Shown here piece after piece: positions 7,871 through 20,273 of a stretch of 64,000 nucleotides of DNA. Source of the stretch: ZC4RG30 sp963777735 (lineage in GTDB: Bacteria > Pseudomonadota > Gammaproteobacteria > Steroidobacterales > Steroidobacteraceae); assembly GCA_963777735.1 (NCBI GenBank), contig CAVZRQ010000008.1, positions 124,001-188,000 on the forward strand, in the 5' to 3' direction. The notes beneath the pieces are model-generated. The model ran no database searches, was not told the origin of the DNA, and saw nothing but the letters and a program-made list of their open reading frames with translations. The translations under genes and the position numbers were made by a program. How positions within the stretch are numbered: the stretch's first letter is position 1; each line of letters starts with the position of its first letter.

Positions 7871-9554
7871 TCAGTCGCGATCGTTACCGATCTGCTCCTT
7901 GAGCAGGTCGCCAAGGCTCGTGCCCGAAGAGCTGCTTCCGGAGTCGGTGCGATAGCTCTGCACTGCCTCGGCTTCTTCGTGCATTTCCTTGGCCTTGATC
8001 GACAGCGTGATCGAGCGCGTCTTGCGATCGACGCCGACGAACCGGGCTTCGATCTGCTCGCCGACCTTCAGCACGGTGCGCGCGTCGTCGACGCGGTCAC
8101 GGCTCAGTTCGGTGGCACGCAGCTGGCCTTCGACGCCATTGCCCAGGTCGATGAGTGCGCCGCGGGCGTCCACTTCCGTGACCGTGCCAACGACGATGCT
8201 GCCACGCGGGTTCTCGGCCACGAAGCCCGAGAACGGATCCTTCGCCAGCTGCTTGATGCCGAGCGAGATGCGCTCGCGCTCCGGATCGATCGACAGCACC
8301 ATGGCTTCGATGAGCTGGCCCTTCTGGTAGCTGCGCACGGCTTCTTCGCCAGGGATGTCCCAGCTGATGTCCGACAGGTGCACGAGGCCATCGATGTTGC
8401 CCGACAGGCCGATGAACACGCCGAAGTCGGTGATCGACTTGACCTGGCCCGAGACCTTGTCGCCACGGTTGAAGTTCTCGGCGAACTCCTTCCACGGGTT
8501 GCTCTTGCACTGCTTGAGGCCGAGCGAGATGCGGCGACGCTCTTCGTCGACATCCAGCACCATGACTTCGACTTCTTCGCCGGTCTGCACGACCTTCGAC
8601 GGATTGACGTTCTTGTTGGTCCAGTCCATTTCGGACACGTGCACCAGGCCTTCGACGCCATCCTCGATCTCCACGAACGCGCCGTAGTCGGCGATGTTCG
8701 TGACCTTGCCGAACACATGCGTGTTGGCAGGGTAACGGCGGGCGATGTTCTCCCACGGATCCGCGCCCAGCTGCTTGAGGCCGAGCGAAACGCGTGAACG
8801 CTCGCGGTCGAACTTCAGGATGCGGACTTCCACTTCCTGGCCGACGGTGACCACTTCGGAAGGATGCTTGACGCGCTTCCAGGCCATGTCGGTGATGTGC
8901 AGCAGGCCATCGATGCCGCCGAGGTCGACGAATGCGCCGTAGTCGGTGAGGTTCTTGACCGTGCCCTTCACGACCGTGCCTTCCGGCAGGTTGTCCATCA
9001 GCGCGCTGCGCTCGGCGGAGAATTCCTGCTCCACGACCGCGCGGCGCGACACGACGACGTTGTTGCGCTTCTGGTCGAGCTTGATGACCTTGAACTCGAG
9101 CGGCTTGCCTTCGAGGTAGGACGGTATCGCGCACCGGGCGCACATCGACCAGCGAGCCGGGCAGGAACGCGCGAACGTTCTCGAGCTCGACCGTGAAGCC
9201 ACCCTTCACGCGGCCGGTGATGATGCCGATGACGATTTCGGATTCGGTGAATGCCTTCTCGAGGCGGGTCCAGGTGCGGGCGCGCTTGGCCTTCTCACGC
9301 GACAGGCGGGTTTCGCCATTGCCGTCTTCGACGGCATCCAGGGCAACTTCGACTTCATCGCCAGCGACGACTTCGATCTCGCCCTTTTCATTGCGGAACT
9401 GGTCGAGGGGAATGACGGCTTCGGACTTGAGTCCCACGCTGACGACAACCATGTCGTCGCCTACGCTGATCACCCTGCCGGTGAGGATCATGCCTGCGCG
9501 AATCCGCTGATTCGCCAGGGTTTGTTCGAACATCTCGCTGAATGATTCGGTCAT
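7871..9554 (-). CDS. rpsA: 30S ribosomal protein S1 (one frameshift)
   Basis: S1 has six OB-fold S1 domains that bind mRNA and aid initiation. Six repeats are visible, with recurring segments such as GAFVDLGGIDGLLHITDM, GAFVEIEDGVEGLVHVSEM and GVFIGLSGNIDGLVHLSD. The start is MTESFSEMFEQTL at 9554. A single extra base near 9122 breaks the frame between domains 1 and 2; corrected length is 560 residues, normal for the family. The gene is essential in gammaproteobacteria, so the break is almost certainly an artefact. Confidence 0.96.
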
Positions 9555-9655
9555 GTTTACACTCGTTGCGTACGCCCGATTCGGTCCTAAAGCGCACGGT
9601 TGATGACACGGGCCACCATTTTTCATTGGCGCCCGACCTGTTTTCCCAATCGTGG

Positions 9656-10344
9656 CTACAGCCCCCGGGCCCGAACTTCTGCCATCACCCGATCGACCAC
9701 CGTCTCGATAGAGAGATGGGTGCTGTCGAGCAGAACGGCATCTGCAGCAGGCTTGAGCGGCGCGACGGCGCGGGTTGAATCGCGCCTGTCCCGCTCGGCT
9801 ATCTCCAGCGAAAGGGCGGCAAGGCTAGCACCGGAACCCTTGTCCTTTCAACTGGTTATAGCGTCTTCTGGCCCGTTCTTCGGCGCTGGCGGTCAGGTAG
9901 ATCTTGAGGGCAGCGGCAGGGAACACCACTGTGCCCATGTCGCGGCCGTCGGCCACGAGGCCCGGCGCCCGGGCGAAGCCCCGCTGACGCTCGAGCAGCG
10001 CAGCGCGGACCTGCGGCCAGACGGCCACCCGGGAGGCCCCCTGCCCGGCTTCCTCAGTGCGGATATCGCGGGTGACGTCCAGCCGCTCGTCGCCCAGCAG
10101 GATCTGCTCCCCGCCGTCGGCGGTCACGCCGAAACGGATCTGCAGCGGACGTCGCGAGCTCGCATGGCCGGCTTCGTCGTCGGGTGCGAGACCGGCCATC
10201 CGGCCGGCCAGCGCCACGATCCGGTACAGCGCACCGCTGTCCAGCAGGTGCCAGCCCAAGCCGCGTGGCCACCCGCCGGCTGATGGTGCCCTTGCCGGAG
10301 CCGCTGGGTCCGTCGATGGCCAGGACCGGCACGGGCTCGGTCAT
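9656..10344 (-). CDS. cmk: Cytidylate kinase (two frameshifts)
   Basis: Phosphorylates CMP and dCMP. The P-loop GPSGSGKGT is at the N-terminus, followed by WHLLDSGALYR, VADGRDMGTVVFP and LTASAEERARRRYNQL, all typical. An extra G in a run near 10255-10257 and an extra base near 9835 break the frame; corrected length is about 228 residues, ending VVDRVMAEVRARGL. It overlaps the aroA stop by four bases, as in many Gammaproteobacteria. Confidence 0.94.
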
Positions 10345-11627
10345 GCCAGCGCCACATCCAGGCCGCAGCCGCAGGCGGTTTCGAGGAAGCCGGGGAAGGA
10401 AGTGCCGACGTTCTCTACGTCGCGGACGCGGATCTCGCCGTCGCTGTGCAGGCTGGCAATCGCAAAGGCCATCGCGATGCGATGGTCGCCGTGGCTGTCG
10501 ATCTCGCCACCGCGGAAACGCGGGCCGCCCTGGATGCGGATGCCATCCGGCGCCAGTTCGTTGACCACGCCAAGGCGTGTGAGGCCTTCGGCCATGACGG
10601 CGAGGCGGTCGCTTTCCTTGACGCGCAGTTCGGCGGCGCCGGTGAATACCGTCTCGCCCGAGGCCGCGGCCGCCGCGATGAACAGCACCGGCAGCTCGTC
10701 GATGGCCAGCGGCACCAGTGACTCCGGAACCTCGATGCCCCGCAGTGCGGAACGACGGATTTCGATGTCTGCGACGGGCTCAGCACCCTGCGATGGACGC
10801 GCATGCAGGTGGATGTCGGCACCCATGAGCTTCAGGATGTCGATCACGCCGGTGCGGGTCGGGTTCACGCCCACGTTCTCGATCACGAACTCTTCCACGC
10901 CCGCGAGGCAGCCGGCAACCAGGAAGAATGCTGCCGAGGAAATATCGCCCGGCACTTCGATCTTCGTGCCAGTGAGGTTCTGCAGGCCACCCAGGCGCAC
11001 ACGCGCGCCGCTGGTTTCGATGGCGACGCCGAAGGCGCGCAGCATGCGCTCGGTGTGGTCGCGTGTGGGGCGGGTTCTGTCACCACCGTCAGGCCTTCCG
11101 CATACAGGCCGGCGAGCAGGATGGCCGATTTCACCTGCGCACTGGCTACGGGCAGCGGATAGTCGATACCCGCAAGGTGGGTGGCCGGCCGCACGGTGAC
11201 CGGCGGCTTGCCATCGGTGGTTGTGATATCCGCGCCCATGAGGCGCAGTGGCTTGGCAACACGCTCCATCGGGCGCGACTGCAGCGAGGCATCGCCAGTC
11301 AGCACCGACTCGAATCGCTGGCCTGCGAGCAGTCCCATGGAAAGACGGATCGCGGTGCCGGCATTGCCCATGTCCAGCACCTTGCCGGCGGCCTGCAGGC
11401 CATGCAGTGCCCCGGCCATGCACGGTCAGGGAAGTTGCGCCACGCCGGTCCACCTGCACGCCCATCGCGCGAAACGCCTCGAGCGTCGCCAGGCAATCCG
11501 CGCTGGCCAGGAATCCGGTGACTTCCGTGCGCCCTTCTGCGATGCCGCCCAGCATCAGCGTGCGATGCGAGATGGATTTGTCGCCTGGAACGCGGATGCG
11601 CCCGGAGACCCGCGAGGCTGGAGACAC
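10341..11627 (-). CDS. aroA: 3-phosphoshikimate 1-carboxyvinyltransferase, EPSP synthase (two frameshifts)
   Basis: Sixth step of the shikimate pathway. Conserved segments: VPGDKSISHRTLMLG at the N-terminus, LDMGNAGTAIRLSMGLLAGQ, LTGDASLQSRPMERV, the RDHTERML segment, and near the end HGDHRIAMAFAI. One extra base near 11415 and one missing base in a G-run near 11067-11070 shift the middle third out of frame and back; total length stays a multiple of three (428 residues). The first residues and DKSISHR class it with the shorter, non-enteric bacterial enzymes. Confidence 0.94.
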   Translation of the reverse strand: MSPASRVSGRIRVPGDKSISHRTLMLGGIAEGRTEVTGFLASADCLATLEAFRAMGVQVDRRGATSLTVHGRGTAWPAGRRQGAGHGQCRHRDPSFHGTARRPAIRVGADWRCLAAVAPDGACCQATAPHGRGYHNHRWQAAGHRAAGHPPCGYRLSAARSQCAGEIGHPARRPVCGRPDGGDRTRPTRDHTERMLRAFGVAIETSGARVRLGGLQNLTGTKIEVPGDISSAAFFLVAGCLAGVEEFVIENVGVNPTRTGVIDILKLMGADIHLHARPSQGAEPVADIEIRRSALRGIEVPESLVPLAIDELPVLFIAAAAASGETVFTGAAELRVKESDRLAVMAEGLTRLGVVNELAPDGIRIQGGPRFRGGEIDSHGDHRIAMAFAIASLHSDGEIRVRDVENVGTSFPGFLETACGCGLDVALA

Positions 11628-11649
11628 CAGATAGTTGCATCATGAATGC

Positions 11650-12795
11650 CTATTTGCCCTGCATCACTGTCGCCAGTGATCTGATGAGTCTTTCGTTCTG
11701 CGCGGCAGTGCCGATGGTGATGCGCACGCAGCGCGGCAGGCCGTAGCCGGCCACGGGCCGCACGATCACGCCTTGCCGCAGCAGGCCTTCGTATACAGCA
11801 TTGCCGTCACCCACATCGGCCAGCACGAAGTTGCCGGCAGTCGGGAACAGCTTGACGCCAAGCTGCGGCAGCGCCGGCCTGCAGCTGACGCAGCCCTTCG
11901 TCCACCAGTTGCACGGCGCGTTGCACCTGTGCGGTGTCGCCGATCGCCGCTTCGGCACCGACCAGCGCCGGAATGGTCACGTTGAAGGGCTGGCGCACGC
12001 GGTTGAGCATGTCGGCCACTTCCGGATGCGAGAGGCCATAGCCCGACGCGCACGCCCGCCAGCGCATGCGCCTTCGAGAAGGTGCGCAGCACCACCAGAT
12101 TGGGATGGTTGCGCAGCAGCGCCGTGCCATCCGGGCAATCGACGCGGCGCGAATATTCGAAATAGGCCTCGTCCAGCACCACGATCACTGTCGGCGGCAC
12201 GGCCTGCAGGAACTGCGTGATCTGCGCCGCGGTGTTCCAGGTGCCGGTCGGATTGTTCGGATTGGCGATGAAGACCAGTCGCGTGCTGTCGTCGATGGCC
12301 GCCAGCATCGCGTCGAGGTCATGCCCGAGTTGCATGGCATGGCCCTCGGCATACGCGGGGGTGGCCTTGCCCCTGCGCGCCGGTGGCCTGCACCACGATG
12401 CCGTAGATGGCAAATGCATGCTGCGAATAGACGGCGCTGGATTCTGCCGTGAGGAATGCTTCGGCCAGCATGCACCAGCAGGTCGTTGGAGCCATTGCCC
12501 AGCGTCACCTGATTGAACTGCACGCCATGCAGCTGCGCCAGTGCCGTCTTCAGTTCATGGCCATTGCCGTCCGGATACAGCCAGGACATCCGCCAGCGCC
12601 TGCTGCATCGCTGCAATGCGCAAGCGGGCTCGGTCCGAGCGGATTCTCGTTGGAGGCGAGCTTGATGATGTCGTCCACGCCCAGTTCGCGCGCCAGCTCG
12701 CTGATGGGCTTGCCGATGACATAGGGGGCAAGCTGTCGGACTGCCGCAGTGGCAAGGCTGCCGGGCCCTGCGCCCTTCCCTGGCCCTGCCGTCAC
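11650..12795 (-). CDS. hisC: Histidinol-phosphate aminotransferase (six frameshifts)
   Basis: A PLP enzyme acting in histidine synthesis and, in this gene cluster, probably also on aromatic 2-oxo acids. Segments in order: YVIGKPISELARELG, LASNENPLGPSP, YPDGNGHELKTAL, NQVTLGNGSNDLL, FIANPNNPTGTW, VLDEAYFEYSR, FSKAHALAGVRVGYG (containing the PLP lysine) and TAGNFVLADVG. Six extra single bases (near 12621, 12585, 12472, 12371, 12041 and 11874) break the frame; removing all six gives 379 residues. The GTG start at 12795 overlaps the pheA stop by four bases. This is the most heavily damaged gene in the window. Confidence 0.9.
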
Positions 12796-13922
12796 AGGAT
12801 GGCCCGCGGATAGGAGCCGAGCACACGGAACAGGGAGGCGCGCTTGCGCAGCTCGGCCAGCGCCTTGGCGACGGGCGCGTCGTTCGCATGGCCTTCCAGA
12901 TCGATGAAGAACACGTAATCCCATTTGCGGCGCCGCGAAGGGCGCGATTCGATGCGGGTCATGTTGATCTTGTTCTTCGCCAGCGGCTCGAGCAGCTGGA
13001 ACAGCACGCCGGATTCCGCCGTTTCCGCGCCCGACACCAGGATGGTGGTCTTGTCGTCGCCGCTGGCCTGCAGCAGCTTGCTGCCGATCACGAGAAAGCG
13101 AGTGGTGTTGTCGTCGCTGTCCTCGATGTTTGGCGCGAGGATCTCCAGGCTGTAGACCTCTGCCGCCACCGTGCCGGCCACCGCAGCGGTGCCGCGTTCG
13201 TCGCGCGCACGTCGCGCACCTTCGGCATTGCTGCTGACAGGCACGCGCTCGATGCCCGGCAGATGTTCGTCCAGCCAGGCGCGGCACTGACCCAGGGCCT
13301 GCGGATGCGCGCAGATGCGCTGCACCTGGGACATGTCCTTCATGCGGCCGATCAGGTTGTGGTGCACCCGCAGTTCCACTTCGCCGCAGATGTGCAGGCT
13401 CGTGGACATGAACCGGTCGAGCGTGTTGTTGACGGTGCCTTCCGAGGAATTCTCGACCGGCACCACGCCGAAATCGGCATTGCCGGCCTGCACTTCCTGG
13501 AACACTTCGTCGATGGAGGCCAGCGCCAGCGCGCGCACCGAGTGTCCGAACTGCTTGAGCACTGCGGACTGGGAATAGGTGCCCTCGGGCCCGAGATAGG
13601 CCACCTTCAGCGGCTTCTCCTGCGCCAGGCAGGCAGACATGATCTCGCGGAACAGCCGCAGCACTTCTTCGTCGCGCAGCGGGCCTTTCTTGTTGCGCGC
13701 CAGTGCCATGCGCAGCACCTCGGCTTCGCGCTCGGGTCGATAGAAATCGACCAGCCGGCCTTCCTTGTGCTTGGAGATGCCCACCTGCCTGGCCAGTTCC
13801 GCGCGCTGGTTGATCAGCGCATGCAGTTGCTGGTCTACCGAGTCGATCTTTCCGCGGATCGATTCGATGGCAGGCCGGCCGGCCGGAGCAGGGTTAGAGG
13901 CTTTCTTTTTCTTGCTGCTCAA
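12792..13922 (-). CDS. pheA: Bifunctional chorismate mutase / prephenate dehydratase
   Basis: P-protein of phenylalanine synthesis, 376 residues, intact. A Lys-rich N-terminus (MSSKKKKAS) precedes an AroQ-type chorismate mutase domain (about residues 18-100: IDSVDQQLHALINQRAELARQ). Then comes the prephenate dehydratase domain (YLGPEGTYSQSA, VVPVENSSEGTVNNTLD, NTTRFLVIG with the catalytic Thr) and a C-terminal ACT domain (ESRPSRRRKWDYVFFIDLEGH) for phenylalanine feedback. It lies 11 bases after serA. Confidence 0.96.
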   Translation of the reverse strand: MSSKKKKASNPAPAGRPAIESIRGKIDSVDQQLHALINQRAELARQVGISKHKEGRLVDFYRPEREAEVLRMALARNKKGPLRDEEVLRLFREIMSACLAQEKPLKVAYLGPEGTYSQSAVLKQFGHSVRALALASIDEVFQEVQAGNADFGVVPVENSSEGTVNNTLDRFMSTSLHICGEVELRVHHNLIGRMKDMSQVQRICAHPQALGQCRAWLDEHLPGIERVPVSSNAEGARRARDERGTAAVAGTVAAEVYSLEILAPNIEDSDDNTTRFLVIGSKLLQASGDDKTTILVSGAETAESGVLFQLLEPLAKNKINMTRIESRPSRRRKWDYVFFIDLEGHANDAPVAKALAELRKRASLFRVLGSYPRAIL

Positions 13923-13933
13923 CTTCGCTTCCT

Positions 13934-15109
13934 TCAGACCAGACGTGCCGACAGCACGCCGTGGATGGCTCGGATCTTCTGCAACGTTTCGGCGCCAACC
14001 TGCCCGTCGCAGTCGATCAGGGTGTAGGCGTATTCGCCGCGCGACTTGTTGAGCAGGTCTGCAATGTTCACGTTGTCGGTGGCGAGGCAGGTGGAAATCT
14101 GTCCGACCATGTTGGGCACGTTGCTGTTGGCGATCACCAGGCGTGTGGTGCCCGGGAGCCTCGGCATCACGGCCTCGGGAAAGTTGACCGAATTGCGGAT
14201 GTTGCCGTTCTCGAGGTAGTCACGCAGCTGTTCAGCGGCCATGACGGCGCAGTTTTCCTCGGCCTCGCCGGTCGAGGCGCCCAGATGCGGCAATGTCACG
14301 ACCCGCGGGTGGTCTTTCAGTGCATTGCTCGGGAAATCGCACACGTAGGCATGCAGATGCCCCGTGTCGAGCGCCGCGATGACGGCCGCCGTATCCACGA
14401 TGCCGCCACGCGCGAAATTCAGCACGACGCTGCCGCGGCGCATGAGCTGGATGCGTGCCGCGTTCACGAGGTTGCGCGTGCCGTCGTTCAACGGCACATG
14501 CACCGAGATCACGTCGCTGCGCGCGAACAGGTCATCCAGTGAAACGGCCTGCTGCACGCTGGAAGAGAGTTCCCAGGCGCGCTGCACGGTGATCTGCGGA
14601 TCGTAGCCCAGCACCTTCATGCCCAGCGCCAGCGCGCAGTTCGCCACTTCCACGCCGATGGCGCCGAGCCCGATCACGCCCAGCGTGCGCCCCGGCAGTT
14701 CGAAGCCGACAAAATCCTTCTTGCCCTTCTCCACCGCCACATCGATGGCCTTGTCATCGCCGGTCTGCGCACGCGCGAACAGCCAGGCCTGGCCGATGTT
14801 GCGGGCGGCGAGGAACAGGCCGGCAATGACCAGTTCCTTCACGGCATTGGCATTGGCGCCAGGTGTGTTGAAAACCGGAATGCCACGTGCCGTAAAGGCA
14901 GCGACAGGAATGTTGTTGGTGCCCGCACCGGCGCGCGCCACGGCCAGCACCGATGCAGGCACGTCGAGCTTGTGCATGTCTGCGGATCGCAGCAGCACGG
15001 CGTCGGGCTGCTGGATGGCAGAGGCGACCTCGTAACGATCCCGCGGCAGACGATCCAGGCCTTTGGCGCTGACGTTGTTCAGCGTGAGTATGCGAAACGG
15101 CTCAGCCAT
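13934..15109 (-). CDS. serA: D-3-phosphoglycerate dehydrogenase
   Basis: First step of serine synthesis. 391 residues, intact. The NAD-binding motif is LGVIGLGAIGVEVAN, the catalytic His lies in TLPHLGASTGEAEEN, and a C-terminal ACT domain (residues about 320-391, ending AIHGVLSARLV) gives likely serine regulation. The start at 15109 lies eight bases inside the end of serC, so serC and serA are co-translated. serA within the gyrA-serC-pheA cluster places both early serine genes together. Confidence 0.95.
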   Translation of the reverse strand: MAEPFRILTLNNVSAKGLDRLPRDRYEVASAIQQPDAVLLRSADMHKLDVPASVLAVARAGAGTNNIPVAAFTARGIPVFNTPGANANAVKELVIAGLFLAARNIGQAWLFARAQTGDDKAIDVAVEKGKKDFVGFELPGRTLGVIGLGAIGVEVANCALALGMKVLGYDPQITVQRAWELSSSVQQAVSLDDLFARSDVISVHVPLNDGTRNLVNAARIQLMRRGSVVLNFARGGIVDTAAVIAALDTGHLHAYVCDFPSNALKDHPRVVTLPHLGASTGEAEENCAVMAAEQLRDYLENGNIRNSVNFPEAVMPRLPGTTRLVIANSNVPNMVGQISTCLATDNVNIADLLNKSRGEYAYTLIDCDGQVGAETLQKIRAIHGVLSARLV

Positions 15110-16183
15110 GACGTCGTTCGAACTCCTGCATGAAACTGACCAGTGCGGCCACGCCTTCCGGAGGCATGGCGTTGTAGATGCTGGCCCGCATGCCACCGAC
15201 CGAGCGGTGCCCTTCGAGATTGGTGAGCCCTGCCGCCTTCGCCGCCGCCAGGAAGGGCTTGTCGAGTTCGGGATTCGCCAGCGTGAAAGGCACGTTCATG
15301 ATCGAACGGCAGCGCGGTTGCACGGGATTGCGGTAGAAGCCACTACCATCGATGGCCGCATACAGCGAGGCCGCCTTGGCGCGGTTCTGCGCGCCCATGG
15401 CCACGAGGCCGCCTTGTCGCTTCAACCACTTGAACACCAGCCCGGCCATGTACCAGCTGAAGGTCGGCGGAGTGTTCGACATCGAGCCATCGACCGCCAT
15501 CTGCTTGTAGTCCCAGATCGAAGGCGTCACGGTGCGCGCCCAGCCAAGCAGGTCGTCGCGCACGATCACCACGCAGAGGCCGGATGGGCCGATGTTCTTC
15601 TGCGCGCCTGCATAGATCAATCCGAAACGCGACACATCCAGCGGTTCGGAGAGGATCGAGGATGAATAGTCTGCCACCAGGGGTGCGCCAACAGACTGCG
15701 GGATTTCCGGAAAGGCCACGCCGCCGATTGTTTCGTTGGGGTGAAGTGCAGATAGGCCGCATCGCGACTGCGCTTCCAGCTTGCTTCGTCCGGTACGGAG
15801 TTGTAACCATCGGCAGCGGCATCCGCGACCACGTTGACCTGCGCGCAGTAACGTTTCGCTTCGGTGATGGCCTTCTTCGACCAGTTGCCGGTATTGACGT
15901 AATCGACGGTTGCATCGGCTGCGGCCAGATTCAGTGGAATGGCGGCGAATTGGCCCGTTGCGCCACCCTGCAGGAACAGCACCTTGTAGTTCGCCGGAAT
16001 GGCCAGCAGGTCCCGCAGGTCGGTTTCGGCCTGCTCTGCGACGGCAATGAAGGCTTTGCTGCGGTGACTGATCTCCATGACCGACATGCCACTGGCCTGC
16101 CAGTCGGTCAGTTCGGCGCCGACCTGTTCCAGCACCTCGAGAGGCAAGGCAGCAGGACCAGCCGAGAAATTGAACACGCGCAC
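15102..16183 (-). CDS. serC: Phosphoserine aminotransferase (one frameshift)
   Basis: Second step of serine synthesis and also used for pyridoxal phosphate synthesis. The N-terminus MRVFNFSAGPAALPLEVLEQ, LFLQGGATGQFAAIP, GAQKNIGPSGLCVVIVRDD (PLP lysine) and EGHRSVGGMRASIYN are all present. A missing base near 15736, in HFTPNETIGG, breaks the frame; corrected length is 360 residues. It begins directly after the gyrA stop. Confidence 0.95.
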
Positions 16184-18778
<2,595 letters not shown>

Positions 18779-18878
18779 GCGTAGGGGTTCGCTAAGGCCT
18801 TTCGTAAACCACGAATTTTAGCACAGAACACCCCCATTCCGGGTCAGAAAAGCCCTGCAAATCGTTATACTGCGCAGC
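18779..18878. promoter_or_regulatory. Divergent promoter region gyrA / ubiG
   Basis: A 100-base gap. On the ubiG side a TATACT hexamer lies at 18866-18871, only seven bases before the GTG start, so the ubiG transcript may be leaderless or nearly so. On the gyrA side TAAAAT (reverse complement of 18815-18820) is a -10 candidate. Clear -35 boxes are not evident. Confidence 0.4.
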
Positions 18879-19595
18879 GTGAGCAACGCCCCCTCCCCCA
18901 GCGCCGATCCGGCCGAAATCGCGAAGTTTGAACAGCTGGCGCACCGCTTCTGGGATCGCGACGGCGAGTTCAAGCCCCTGCACCGTCTGAACCCGGTCCG
19001 CGCCGAATACATCGCAGCGCGCAGCCCGCTCGATGGCGCCCGGGTACTGGATGTGGGCTGTGGCGGCGGGCTGCTCGCCGAGGCGCTGACACGCAAAGGC
19101 GCCCGGGTCACGGCGATCGATCTCGCTCCCGCCATGATCGCAACCGCAAAGCTGCATGCGGTGGAATCAGGCCTTGCCATCGATTATCGCGTGCAGGATG
19201 CCGCGCAGCTCGCCGATACCCACCCGGCATCTTTCGACGTGGTCTGCTGCATGGAGATGCTCGAGCACGTAGCGGACCCTGGCAGCTTCGTTGCAGTGCT
19301 GGCCAGGCTGGTGCGTCCGGGCGGTGCGGTATTCGTCTCGACGCTGAACCGCAATCTCAAGTCGTTCATGCTGGCGATCGTCGGTGCCGAATACGTATTG
19401 CGATTGCTGCCGCGCGGTACGCACGAATACGAACGCTTCATCCGTCCGGCCGAATTGGCGGGCTATGCGCGTGCGGCCGGGCTCGGGCTGCAACACACCG
19501 CCGGCCTGTACTACGAACCTTTCACGGATCGTTGCCGGCTCACCGACGATGTCACGGTGAACTACATCGCCCAACTGAATGCGCAAGGGGCCTGA
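18879..19595 (+). CDS. ubiG: Ubiquinone biosynthesis O-methyltransferase UbiG
   Basis: SAM-dependent methyltransferase of both O-methylation steps in ubiquinone synthesis. 238 residues from a GTG start. The N-terminal EIAKFEQLAHRFWDRDGEFKPLH-type region is diagnostic for UbiG, followed by SAM motif I VLDVGCGGGLLAEAL and VVCCMEMLEHVADP. Together with mupP and yciK it forms the ubiG-mupP-yciK operon known from Pseudomonas. Confidence 0.95.
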   Translation: MSNAPSPSADPAEIAKFEQLAHRFWDRDGEFKPLHRLNPVRAEYIAARSPLDGARVLDVGCGGGLLAEALTRKGARVTAIDLAPAMIATAKLHAVESGLAIDYRVQDAAQLADTHPASFDVVCCMEMLEHVADPGSFVAVLARLVRPGGAVFVSTLNRNLKSFMLAIVGAEYVLRLLPRGTHEYERFIRPAELAGYARAAGLGLQHTAGLYYEPFTDRCRLTDDVTVNYIAQLNAQGA

Positions 19596-19598
19596 GGC

Positions 19599-20273
19599 TT
19601 GAAGCGAACCGATATCCGTGGCGTGCTGTTTGATCTCGACGGCACCCTGCTCGACACCGCCCCCGATCTCATCCGCGTCCTGAACCAGGTCAGGGTCGAA
19701 CAGGGTCGGGAGCCTGTGCCCTACGAAATCGCGCGCACGCAGGTTTCGCATGGCTCTTCAGGCCTCATCCGGCTGGGCTTCCCGGATCTCGCCGGAGATG
19801 CGCTGGAAGCGTTGCGCTTGCGCCTGCTCGATCTGTACGCAGCCCAGCTTGCCATCGACACGGCGTTGTTCGACGGCTGCGAGACACTGCTTGGCGCACT
19901 GCATGAACGCGACATCAGCTGGGGCATCGTCACCAACAAGCCAGGATTCCTCACGACCCCATTGCTCGCGACGCTCGGCCTCGACACTCGTGCGGGCTGC
20001 GTGGTCTCGGGCGATACCCTCCCCCAGCGCAAGCCGCACCCTGCTCCGCTGCTGCTGGCCGCTACGCAGCTGGCGCTGGCCCCACAGCAATGCCTGTATG
20101 TGGGAGACGCCGAGCGCGACGTGCAATCCGCCCGCGCAGCGGGAATGCCCGTGCTCGTTGCGCGCTATGGCTATCTTGGCCCCGAAGATGATCCGGACAG
20201 CTGGTCGCCCGATGCCCACATCGATGCGCCGCTGCAGGTGCTGGACTGGCTCGACGGAGTCCCCGCCCGATGA
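19599..20273 (+). CDS. mupP: HAD phosphatase, N-acetylmuramic acid 6-phosphate phosphatase (MupP/Gph type)
   Basis: A 224-residue HAD-family phosphatase with motif I DLDGTLLDT, motif II region VTNKPG and motif III/IV VGDAERDVQSARAAG. The start is TTG at 19599, three bases after ubiG. Sequence alone would give phosphoglycolate phosphatase; the position between ubiG and yciK matches MupP of Pseudomonas, which dephosphorylates MurNAc-6-phosphate in cell-wall recycling. The MupP name is therefore an inference from gene order. Confidence 0.82.
   Translation: MKRTDIRGVLFDLDGTLLDTAPDLIRVLNQVRVEQGREPVPYEIARTQVSHGSSGLIRLGFPDLAGDALEALRLRLLDLYAAQLAIDTALFDGCETLLGALHERDISWGIVTNKPGFLTTPLLATLGLDTRAGCVVSGDTLPQRKPHPAPLLLAATQLALAPQQCLYVGDAERDVQSARAAGMPVLVARYGYLGPEDDPDSWSPDAHIDAPLQVLDWLDGVPAR

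Noticed and set aside
11650..12795. hisC as a true pseudogene
   Set aside because: Six insertions without any substitution damage to conserved residues fit sequencing error better than decay.
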